Notes under the pieces: model-generated
Databases searched by the model: none
Seen by the model: the letters and a program-made list of their open reading frames with translations, nothing else
Told to the model about the DNA's origin: nothing
DNA from: Embleya sp045207655
GTDB taxonomy: Bacteria; Actinomycetota; Actinomycetes; Streptomycetales; Streptomycetaceae
DNA length: 64,000 nt
Assembly: GCF_045207655.1 (NCBI RefSeq)
Contig: NZ_CP108785.1
Span: forward strand, 3,162,001 to 3,226,000
Direction: 5' to 3'
Shown: one piece after another, positions 1 through 7,748 of the stretch
Layout of the letters: each line of letters starts with the position of its first letter
Position numbering within the stretch: the first letter of the stretch is position 1
Position numbers and translations under genes: made by a program

Positions 1-570
1 GCGGCCGGCCTCGAAGCGGACCAGGGCGACGGTACGGCCGCCGCGGTGCGAGTCGCCGGCGTCCAGGCGGATCTCCACGAGGTCGCCGGGCGGCCTGCCG
101 AGCAGGTCGGCCAGGCGCGACCGGTCGCTCGCCAGGTGCCGGGCCAGGGTGAGCAGGGCGGCGCATCGATTGCGGATCACTCGCTCCAGGCGCGGTGCGA
201 ACGCCGGGTAGTCGAAATCGAGTTCGCGCCAGAACTCGGCACCGGAGGCGAGTTCGAGGAACTCGTCCCAGCGTCGCGCGCTGGTGTCTCGGGTGAGGCG
301 GCCGGACATCCGGGCGGCGTGCAGTTCGAGCAGCAGCAGCCGGTTGGCCTTGGGTCGGACCACGTCCAGCAGCGAGTGGTGGGCGGCACGCAGCAGGACT
401 TCCCGCTCGACGGTCGACAGGGGATCGGGGATCGCCCGCAGCCGGCGTCGGAAGCGGTCCAGGGCGGGGCCGATCAACGGCTCGAACGCGGCGTCGAATT
501 CGCCGGCGTCGTCGTAGGTGACCACGGGGCGGGGCCGGACCGGGATTGCCATGCGCGGATCGCCACCCAT
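1..570 (-). CDS. lanM: Class II lanthipeptide synthetase LanM, N-terminal part (runs off window)
   Basis: The first 190 residues of a LanM-type enzyme are visible; the rest lies beyond base 1. LanM enzymes dehydrate Ser/Thr in a precursor peptide and then cyclise them with Cys. The visible part is the start of the dehydratase (DUF4135) domain. Near residue 170 it has a GDSH motif followed by GGRTVALVRFEAG, which matches the family pattern GDxHxxGRxVxxLxF. The ATG at 570-568 is chosen because a second in-frame ATG at 552 is weaker and the frame upstream has no better start. It lies 71 bases downstream of a precursor gene on the same strand, the usual lanA-lanM order. The LanC-like cyclase half cannot be seen. 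Confidence 0.85.
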   Translation of the reverse strand, partial: MGGDPRMAIPVRPRPVVTYDDAGEFDAAFEPLIGPALDRFRRRLRAIPDPLSTVEREVLLRAAHHSLLDVVRPKANRLLLLELHAARMSGRLTRDTSARRWDEFLELASGAEFWRELDFDYPAFAPRLERVIRNRCAALLTLARHLASDRSRLADLLGRPPGDLVEIRLDAGDSHRGGRTVALVRFEAGR

Positions 571-641
571 CGAGGACGGACTCGCCGCCCGGAACCGGTC
601 GACAGGCGACGGTTCCGGGCGGCGGGCCGGTGTGGAACGGA

Positions 642-845
642 TCAACAACAGGGGCGAGTGCGCGACCCGGAGCACGCGGTGCCGCAGCTGATCGCGGCGA
701 CGTCGATCTCGGTGAGGCTCTGTTCGGTTGCGGATCCGCCGATGTAGAGCGAACCGGCGGGGTTCTCGACGCCGTCGGCCGATTCGGCGCCGGAGCGCCA
801 GGCGTTGACGACGGCGTTCCGAGCGGCATTCGATGCGGTGCGCAT
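642..845 (-). CDS. lanA: Class II lanthipeptide precursor (mersacidin/lichenicidin-like leader)
   Basis: A 67-residue peptide encoded just upstream of lanM. Residues 12-18 read VVNAWRS and residues 27-31 ENPAG; a W followed by N/H-PAG is typical of mersacidin/lichenicidin-type leaders. The C terminus is Cys-rich: Cys54, Cys58, Cys66 and Cys67, with Ser53, Thr56, Ser59, Ser61 and Thr63 available for dehydration. The final part reads ISCGTACSGSRTRPCC. The cleavage point is unclear: a Gly-Gly at 36-37 or the Ala-Ala at 50-51 are both possible. GGAAAGG lies about 7 bases before the ATG, a good ribosome site. Ring pattern and activity cannot be told from sequence. Confidence 0.8.
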   Translation of the reverse strand: MRTASNAARNAVVNAWRSGAESADGVENPAGSLYIGGSATEQSLTEIDVAAISCGTACSGSRTRPCC

Positions 846-1279
846 GGCGATACCTTTCCGCCGATGCCGGACGACCCGGCCGGTACGCCGGGTGCACCGG
901 TCATCGACCCTGGGTTAGGGAAGTGCGGCAGGCTCACGGTAGCGCCGTAAGGACGGCGGCGACAGACCCAGTTTTCGGCGGGTGAATTCGCCCGCCAGGC
1001 AGGGGAATCAGGGCGTTCGCACGAAGCCGGGCGACCAACCGGTGGTCTCCCGCGACGGGGGTCCGGGTCGGCCCACCGTCCGGTTTCCGCCCCGGATCGG
1101 CAGCGGGATTCCGGCCGGCTCTTGTCATTGGTCTAGTCCATTGACAGTCTTGGAGTCGTCGCCGACGGTCATCGCTCCATGACCGGATCGGCGGTTCCCG
1201 TATGGCATTTTCCGCCGCTCAGCATGGGCCGATGTTGCCCATGGCGTTCCGCGTTTCGCTCCTACCCCGGAGATATCCC
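846..1279. other. Divergent intergenic region between lanA and the NRPS operon
   Basis: No gene is visible here. On the minus strand TACCGT at 941-936 is a plausible -10 element for lanA. The plus side holds the DasR-like site at 1126-1143, listed separately. The rest shows nothing recognisable. Confidence 0.45.
1126..1143 (+). promoter_or_regulatory. DasR-like operator
   Basis: The bases CATTGGTCTAGTCCATTG contain the core TGGTCTAGTCCA. This differs by one base from the palindromic DasR consensus core TGGTCTAGACCA of streptomycetes. DasR is a GntR-family repressor that responds to aminosugar phosphates. The site lies 0.15 kb before the NRPS operon and 0.28 kb upstream of lanA. That it is bound by DasR is inference. 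Confidence 0.55.
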
Positions 1280-1342
1280 ATGCGCAGAGCCAGAGCTCAC
1301 CCATGTCCGGACCCGATCGCGCCGCATCGGATCGCGACATGA
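1280..1342 (+). CDS. Possible 20-residue leader ORF coupled to the NRPS start
   Basis: ATG at 1280 is preceded by GGAG with about seven bases of spacing and opens a 20-codon frame (MRRARAHPCPDPIAPHRIAT). Its TGA at 1340-1342 overlaps the ATG at 1339 of the first NRPS gene in an ATGA junction, the same arrangement as at the later gene junctions in this operon. No family is recognised. It may serve only to couple translation, or the match may be chance. Confidence 0.35.
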   Translation: MRRARAHPCPDPIAPHRIAT

Positions 1343-4300
1343 CCGCCGCCGACACCCGCCGCGGACCCACCGACCCGGTGCGCTCCACGACCGGCGCCAC
1401 CGACCCGACCACGTCGGGGCCGACCGTGCCGGGCCTGTTGGCAGCCCGCGCGCTCGTCGACCCCGAACGAGTCGCCATCCTGGTGCCCGGAAGATCCGAA
1501 AGTCGCCTGACCTTCGCCGGCTGGGACCACCGATCCACCTTGCTCGCAAGGGAGTTGCGGGCCCGCTCGGTACACGCGGGGGACCGGGTCGGGCTGATCT
1601 TCACCGGCTCGGAATGGGCCGACTACGCCGTCGCCTACTGCGCGGTGCAACGGGCCGGCGCGGTCGCGGTGCCGCTGCCCGAGCGCTTGCCGCCCGCCGC
1701 GCTGCGCACCATGCTCACCCACTGCGCGGCCGGCGCCGTCCTGCACGGCGTCGGAATCCGGCCACCGGCGACCGATGCGTGGACCGCCCCCGCCGCCGAC
1801 CTGGAGGCCGCCGCCCAACGGGCCGCGCACCGCGATCCCGTACCGCGTCGGGCCCCCGCGGAACCACCCGACCCGTCCCCGCCGGGCCCCGACGACCTGG
1901 CCCAGATCCTGTACACCTCCGGCACCACCGGTACCCCCAAGGGTGTCGCCGCCACCCACGCCAACCTCGCCTTCGGCCACGAATTCGCGCCGCGTCGACG
2001 GCAGTTGGCCCACTCTCGACACTTCCTGCACGCGTTTGTGATCGGCACCAACGCGGGCCAGACGATGCTGCTCAACGCGTTGACCGCCGCGCCGACCGCG
2101 CTGTGCGCACCGACGTTCGACGCCGAGGAGTTCTGCGCGTTGATCGCCGCCCATCGGGTCGGGACGGTGTTCACCGTCCCCGCGATGGCGGGCGAGTTGG
2201 TGAACTCCAGGGCCTGGACCCGGCACGACGTCGGCTCCGTGCAACTGTTCGGCTCGACCGCCGCCGCGCTGCCCCCGGCCACGGCGCTCGCGCTGACCGA
2301 GGCGTTCCCGGACGCCACCATCGTCAACGCGTACACCTCCACCGAGGCGGCGCCCGCGCAGACCACCATGGTCTTCGACCCCGAACGGCCCACCTCGGTG
2401 GGGCGCGGCACCGGGCGCGAGGACCTGCGGGTCCTGGGCCCGGACGGCGAGGCCGTGCCCGTCGGCGAGACCGGCGAGATCTGGCTGCGCTCGCCCACCG
2501 CGTCGCGCAGCTACTACCGCGACCCCGGGGCCGACACGGCGGTGTTCACCGACGGCTGGGTGCGCATGGGCGACATCGGCCGGCTCGACGCGGACGGCTA
2601 CCTGTACCTCGTCGACCGGGAAAGCGACCTGATCAAGTCCGGCGCGCTGCGCGTGTCCACCCTCGCGGTGGAGGCCGCGCTGTACGAACACCCCGCCGTC
2701 GCGGACGCGTCCGTGTTCGGTGTGCCGCACGCGGCGATGGGCACCATGGTCGCCGCCGCGTTGGTGCTCCGCGCCGAGGCGTCGGCCGAGGACCTGCGGG
2801 TGTTCCTGCGCGAACGGCTGGCCCGGCACGAGATCCCGACCCGGTTCCTGCGCGTGGACACCCTGCCCAGGAACCCGGCGGGCAAGGTGCGCAAAGCGCA
2901 GTTGCGGGCCCGATTGACCGCGGCCGACACATCCCCCGGGCGAGCCCCGGCGACCGCGACCGAGGTCGCGGTCGCCGGGTTGTGGAACGAGGTGCTCGGC
3001 GCCGCCGGCGCCGGGGGCGAGGACAACTTCTTCGCGCTCGGTGGGGACTCGTTCAAGGCCGGCCGACTGGCCGCCGCCGCGGAGCGCCTGTTCGCCCTGG
3101 AAGTGCCCGCGTCGCTGGCCTTCGACCACCCCGAACTGGCCGCCCAGGCGGCGTGGATCGACAGCGCGCGGGCCGGATCGGAAACCGTGCGCCCGAGCGC
3201 GCCGGAGCCGGCGCCCGCGCCCGCCCGGATGCCGCTGAGCTCGCAGCAGGAGAACTTCTTCGTCTGGATGCACGCGACCGACGAGACGCGCGACGTGGGC
3301 CCGGTGAGCGTGGGGATCCGGATCACCGACGCGTTCGACCCGGACGCGCTGGAGGCGGCTCTGGCCGAAATCGTGCGCCGACACGAGGCTCTGCGCACGG
3401 TGTTCCACTATCGCGACGGCGCCGCGGAGGCGATCGTCCTGCCGGAACTGCCGCCCGAGGTACGCCGGGTGCGGGCACAGGGCGCGACGACCGCCGAGCG
3501 CGAACGGTTCGCCCGCGAGCACGCGCGCAGTGAGCGTGAGCACGACTGGGACCTGGCCGCCGGTCCGCTCGTGCGCGCCCTGGTGATCGAACTCGACACC
3601 GAGGACCACGTCCTGATCCTCGCGGTGCACCACATGGTCTTCGACGGCTGGTCGATGGGCGTGCTGCTGCGCGAACTCGCGCTGGTGTACTCCGCGACCC
3701 GCACCGGCCGGCCCGGCCCGCCGCCGCCGACACCGACCTGCTCCGAGCATCTGGCCTGGGCCCGCGCGCAGTGGCCGCGCACCCGGCCGTTCTGGGAGGA
3801 GTCGTTGGCGGGCGCACCCTCCGCGATCGATCCCTTCCCGGACCGGATCGTCACCGACCGGCTGCACAGCGGCTCGGTACGGTTCGCCCTGGACGCGGCC
3901 CTGGTGGCCCGGCTGCGCGCCGGCGTGCGGGAGCGGGGCGCGACCGCGTTCATGCTCGCCACCGCGTGCTGGACGAGCGTGCTGGCCCAGGCGGCCGGCA
4001 CCCGCGACATCGTGGTGATGTCACCGGTCCCGGGACGTTCGCGACCGGGCAGCGAGAACCTGATCGGCTGCCTGGTGCAATCCCTGCTGATCCGCGTCGA
4101 CTTGCACGGCGACCCCTCCTTCGAGGACCTGGTCGGCCGGGTCCGCGGCGCCGCGTTGGCCGCCAACGAGCATCAGAGCTATCCGTTCGCCGAGTTCTAC
4201 CCGCGCTTTCCGGACGCGGCCTGGATCCGCTACGAGAGCTGGACCAACCCGGCGCACTTCCTCGGCCTGCTCTCCGAACCCTTCGAGCTGCCCCGCGAGT

Positions 4301-4554
4301 TGGACGCGGAATGGGGCACGCCCGGCGGCCGACCGGACCTGGGCGTGCCGGAACTGGCGCTCGCCGAACAACCGGACGGCACCATCGCCGGCTGGCTGCT
4401 GTACAACGACCGGGCGTTCGAGCGCGGTGTCGTCGAGGGCCTCGCCCGGGCCTTCGTCGACGCCTGCGGGCACGCGCTCGACCACCCCCACGCGCCGGTG
4501 TTCGGGGACGCCGACGCGTTGGCGCACTCACCGACCGCCATCGAGAAGGGCTGA
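1339..4554 (+). CDS. NRPS loading protein, domains A-T-C
   Basis: First enzyme of the NRPS operon, about 1,071 residues. An adenylation domain (about 30-525) carries the core LYTSGTTGTPKG near 190. Its later motifs (GWVRMGDIG, VDRESDLIKSG) look more like acyl- or aryl-acid ligases than amino-acid A domains, so it may load a carboxylic acid starter. A carrier domain follows with Ser571 in LGGDSF, then a condensation domain with HHMVFDG at 764-770. The ATG at 1339 is chosen for its ATGA overlap with the small ORF before it; an in-frame ATG at 1303 has no ribosome site. The protein ends in a C domain and the next begins with another, an unusual tandem. The next gene starts two bases after the stop. 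Confidence 0.85.
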   Translation: MTAADTRRGPTDPVRSTTGATDPTTSGPTVPGLLAARALVDPERVAILVPGRSESRLTFAGWDHRSTLLARELRARSVHAGDRVGLIFTGSEWADYAVAYCAVQRAGAVAVPLPERLPPAALRTMLTHCAAGAVLHGVGIRPPATDAWTAPAADLEAAAQRAAHRDPVPRRAPAEPPDPSPPGPDDLAQILYTSGTTGTPKGVAATHANLAFGHEFAPRRRQLAHSRHFLHAFVIGTNAGQTMLLNALTAAPTALCAPTFDAEEFCALIAAHRVGTVFTVPAMAGELVNSRAWTRHDVGSVQLFGSTAAALPPATALALTEAFPDATIVNAYTSTEAAPAQTTMVFDPERPTSVGRGTGREDLRVLGPDGEAVPVGETGEIWLRSPTASRSYYRDPGADTAVFTDGWVRMGDIGRLDADGYLYLVDRESDLIKSGALRVSTLAVEAALYEHPAVADASVFGVPHAAMGTMVAAALVLRAEASAEDLRVFLRERLARHEIPTRFLRVDTLPRNPAGKVRKAQLRARLTAADTSPGRAPATATEVAVAGLWNEVLGAAGAGGEDNFFALGGDSFKAGRLAAAAERLFALEVPASLAFDHPELAAQAAWIDSARAGSETVRPSAPEPAPAPARMPLSSQQENFFVWMHATDETRDVGPVSVGIRITDAFDPDALEAALAEIVRRHEALRTVFHYRDGAAEAIVLPELPPEVRRVRAQGATTAERERFAREHARSEREHDWDLAAGPLVRALVIELDTEDHVLILAVHHMVFDGWSMGVLLRELALVYSATRTGRPGPPPPTPTCSEHLAWARAQWPRTRPFWEESLAGAPSAIDPFPDRIVTDRLHSGSVRFALDAALVARLRAGVRERGATAFMLATACWTSVLAQAAGTRDIVVMSPVPGRSRPGSENLIGCLVQSLLIRVDLHGDPSFEDLVGRVRGAALAANEHQSYPFAEFYPRFPDAAWIRYESWTNPAHFLGLLSEPFELPRELDAEWGTPGGRPDLGVPELALAEQPDGTIAGWLLYNDRAFERGVVEGLARAFVDACGHALDHPHAPVFGDADALAHSPTAIEKG

Positions 4555-4556
4555 CG

Positions 4557-7500
4557 ATGCGCAAGTCCCAGCCGGCATCCCTGCCGCCGGAACCCGTCCA
4601 CCGCGCCCCGGTCTCCCCGGCGCAACACGGCATCCGGTTCACCGAACTCGCCGGTCGCACCGGCACCGCACACCACATGCCGCTCACCATTCGCTTCACC
4701 GGCGACCTCGACCCGGTCGCGCTGGCCGACGCGTGCGACGCGCTCGTGGCCCGTCACCCGGTCCTGGGCAGCGCGCTGCGCGAAGCCGACGGCGACCTGT
4801 GGCTGGTCCCCGCCGACAACCCGCCCCGCCTGGTCACCGAGCGGCTCGGCGACACACCGGCGAACCTGCGCGAGGCCGCGGCGGCGGAGCTGATCCGACG
4901 CGAGACGGTGCGCCCGTTCGACCCCGCCGCCGGCCCGCTGGTGCGCTTCACGCTGATCGACGCGGCCACCGCGCCCAAGGTGTTGCTGATCGTCGCGCAC
5001 CATCTCGCCTTCGACGGCGGCTCCAAGGACATCCTCGTCCGCGAATTGGCCGCGCACTACACCGCGTTCGGCACCGGGACCAAGCCCGACCTGCCCGCTC
5101 TCCCGGACCCGGCGGATCCCGCCGACGCCGAGCGCACCGCCCGCGAGGCGGTGGACTTCGCCCGCCGCGTCACGCTCGCCAAGTCCCGGTTCGCCGCCGA
5201 GCCCCAGGAACCAGCCGGCGTGGTGCTGCCCGGATCCGGACGCACCGGCACCGATGGCGGCCCCGGCGCGGCCGTGCCGATCCCGGTGGACGACGAACTG
5301 CGGCGCGGCATCGCCGACACCGCCGAATCGCTGGGCGTCAGCTCGTTCGCGCTGCTGCTGGGCGCCCTGCACGTGCTGCTGTGGCGCTACGGCAACGAAC
5401 ACCCCACGGTCGCCATCGACCTGGGGACCCGCACCCCGCACACCCGGGACCGGATCGGCCCGTACGTCAACGAACTCCCGGTACACACGCAGCCCTTGGC
5501 GGACACGCCGTTCGGCGCCTTCGCCCGGGCGCTGCGCGCGGACCTGCGCGAGCTGTACACGGTGCGCGACGTGCCGCTCGGCCGCGCGGTGCCCGGCCTC
5601 ACCCCGCGTCTGGCCCTGGCCCCGGTGTCGATGAGCTATCGCCGCCGTACCGAGGTGCCCGGCTTCACCGAGTTGCCGACCTCGATCGACTGGACCATGT
5701 TCAACCGGTCCGCGCGCGGCGACCTGCACCTGCAATGCCTGGACGACCCCGACCGACTCACGCTGACCCTGCACCACGCCGCGCGGGCCCTCGATTCGGG
5801 CACGGCGCTCGACATCGCGGACCACCTCACCACCCTGCTGCGGGCGATCGTCGCGGACCCGGACACCGCGCTGTCCCGGCTCGCGCTGCTGTCCGACCGG
5901 GAGCGGGCCGCGATCCTGGGCGACTGGAACGACACCGCCCGCGAGCACGATCCCGCGACGCTGCCGGAACTGTTCGCCGCGCAGGTCGCCCGCACCCCGG
6001 ACGCGCCGGCGGTGCACTGCGGCGCCGAGCGGCTGACCTACGCCGACCTGGGCACGGCGGTGGAGGCGGTCGCCGAGCGCCTGCGCGCCGCCGGGGTCGG
6101 ACCCGGCGACCTGGTGGCGGTCTGCGTGCGCCGCACCGCCGCACTGCCGACGGCCCTGCTCGGCGTCCTGCGGACCGGCGCCGCCTACCTGCCGCTGGAC
6201 CCCGAGTACCCCTCGGCGCGGCTGGCCTCGGTGCTCGGCGACTGCGCGGCGACGATGTTGCTGACCGAGCACGACCTGCTCACCCGATTCCCCGAACACG
6301 CCGCCGGCGCCCTGCTGATCGAGGAGATCGGGACGCCGACTGCGGACGCCGAGGGGCCGTGCGCGCCGCCGCGCCCGGGCGACCTGGCCTACGTGCTGGC
6401 CACCTCCGGCTCCACCGGCCGGCCCAAGGGTGTGGAGATCGAGCACGGCGCGCTGGGCAACCTGCTCGCGTCGATGCGCGACATCCTGGCCGGCGATCGC
6501 GACCCGGTGTGGCTCGGACTGACCTCGGCGTCCTTCGACATCTCCGCCCTGGAACTGTTCGTGCCACTGATCACCGGCGGGCGACTGGTCCTCGCGCAGG
6601 ACGGCGAGGTGCGCGACGGCGGGGCGCTGCTGCGACTGATCCGCGCCGAACGCGTCACGCACGTGCAGGCCACCCCGTCCGGCTGGCGGATGTTGCTCGA
6701 CGCCGGCTTCCGCGAGCCCGCCGTGCTCGCGGTCGCCGGTGGCGAGGCGCTCCCGGTACCGCTGGCCCGGGAACTGCGCCGTCGAGTGCGGCGGTTGGTC
6801 AACGCGTACGGCCCGACCGAGACCACGGTGTGGTCCAGCGTCGCGGAAATCGGGGTGGACGAGGACCGGGTGAGCATCGGCCGCCCGATCGCCAACACCC
6901 GGATGTACATCCTGGACGACGAGTCGCAGCCCGTCCCGGTCGGCGTCGCGGGTGATCTGTACATCGGCGGCAGCGGAGTGGCCCGCGGCTACCGACACCT
7001 GCCCGGCGGCACCGCGGACCGGTTCGGGCCCGACCCGTTCGGACCGCCCGGCGCCCGGTTGTACCGCACCGGCGACCGGGCCCGCTACCGCGCGGACGGC
7101 CGGATCGAGTTCCTCGGCCGGGTCGACCACCAGGTCAAGATCCTCGGTCATCGGATCGAACTCGGGGAGATCGAGGCCGCGTTGCTGGGGCATCCGCAGA
7201 TCGCGATGGCCGCCGTACTGGCCCGGCAGGACGCCGCCGACGGCCCGCGCCTGGTCGCCTACCTGGTACCGCGCGGCGGCCCCGCTCCGAGCCCGGCCGA
7301 ACTGCGCGTGCACCTGGCCGCGACCCTGCCGCGCGCACTGGTGCCCGGCGCCTTTGTCGTGCTGGAGCGTCTGCCGCTGACGCCCAACGGCAAGTTGGAC
7401 CGGGCCGCGCTGCCCGCTCCGCCGCGCCTGCGCACCGCGCAGTCGCATCCGGGCCCGGCGCCCGCGGGCCGGGAGCGCGGCGAATCCGACCCGGAACGCG

Positions 7501-7748
7501 AGCCCGTCGATCCGGGCCCGACCGCCGAGATCACCGCGATCTGGTGCGAGGTGCTCGGTCTGGACGACATCCGCCCCGACGAGGACCTGTTCGACCTGGG
7601 CGGGCACTCGCTCACCGTCACCCGCATCGGCGCCCGGATCCGCAAACGCCTGGGCGTGGACGTACCGCTGCACGTGTTCTTCGAATCCCCGACCATCACC
7701 GGACTCACCAGCGCGGTCTCCGCGATGCGAAGCGAACGGCGGCCATGA
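4557..7748 (+). CDS. NRPS, domains C-A-T (Gly-like specificity)
   Basis: A 1,063-residue single-module synthetase. The condensation domain has HHLAFDG at 148-154. The adenylation domain has TSGSTGRPKG at 616-625 and NAYGPTETT further on. The carrier domain has Ser1018 in LGGHSL. Reading the binding-pocket residues by hand against the GrsA pattern gives D-I-L-Q-V-G-A-V-W, close to known glycine codes; this is inference. The ATG two bases after the previous stop is the start, and the stop overlaps the next gene (ATGA). Sequence upstream of 4557 in this frame is antisense-like extension inside the previous gene. Confidence 0.88.
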   Translation: MRKSQPASLPPEPVHRAPVSPAQHGIRFTELAGRTGTAHHMPLTIRFTGDLDPVALADACDALVARHPVLGSALREADGDLWLVPADNPPRLVTERLGDTPANLREAAAAELIRRETVRPFDPAAGPLVRFTLIDAATAPKVLLIVAHHLAFDGGSKDILVRELAAHYTAFGTGTKPDLPALPDPADPADAERTAREAVDFARRVTLAKSRFAAEPQEPAGVVLPGSGRTGTDGGPGAAVPIPVDDELRRGIADTAESLGVSSFALLLGALHVLLWRYGNEHPTVAIDLGTRTPHTRDRIGPYVNELPVHTQPLADTPFGAFARALRADLRELYTVRDVPLGRAVPGLTPRLALAPVSMSYRRRTEVPGFTELPTSIDWTMFNRSARGDLHLQCLDDPDRLTLTLHHAARALDSGTALDIADHLTTLLRAIVADPDTALSRLALLSDRERAAILGDWNDTAREHDPATLPELFAAQVARTPDAPAVHCGAERLTYADLGTAVEAVAERLRAAGVGPGDLVAVCVRRTAALPTALLGVLRTGAAYLPLDPEYPSARLASVLGDCAATMLLTEHDLLTRFPEHAAGALLIEEIGTPTADAEGPCAPPRPGDLAYVLATSGSTGRPKGVEIEHGALGNLLASMRDILAGDRDPVWLGLTSASFDISALELFVPLITGGRLVLAQDGEVRDGGALLRLIRAERVTHVQATPSGWRMLLDAGFREPAVLAVAGGEALPVPLARELRRRVRRLVNAYGPTETTVWSSVAEIGVDEDRVSIGRPIANTRMYILDDESQPVPVGVAGDLYIGGSGVARGYRHLPGGTADRFGPDPFGPPGARLYRTGDRARYRADGRIEFLGRVDHQVKILGHRIELGEIEAALLGHPQIAMAAVLARQDAADGPRLVAYLVPRGGPAPSPAELRVHLAATLPRALVPGAFVVLERLPLTPNGKLDRAALPAPPRLRTAQSHPGPAPAGRERGESDPEREPVDPGPTAEITAIWCEVLGLDDIRPDEDLFDLGGHSLTVTRIGARIRKRLGVDVPLHVFFESPTITGLTSAVSAMRSERRP

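Noticed and set aside
1297..3867. Long antisense open frame across the first NRPS gene
   Set aside because: It mirrors GC-rich codon bias, has no family motif, and the plus strand carries clear NRPS domains.
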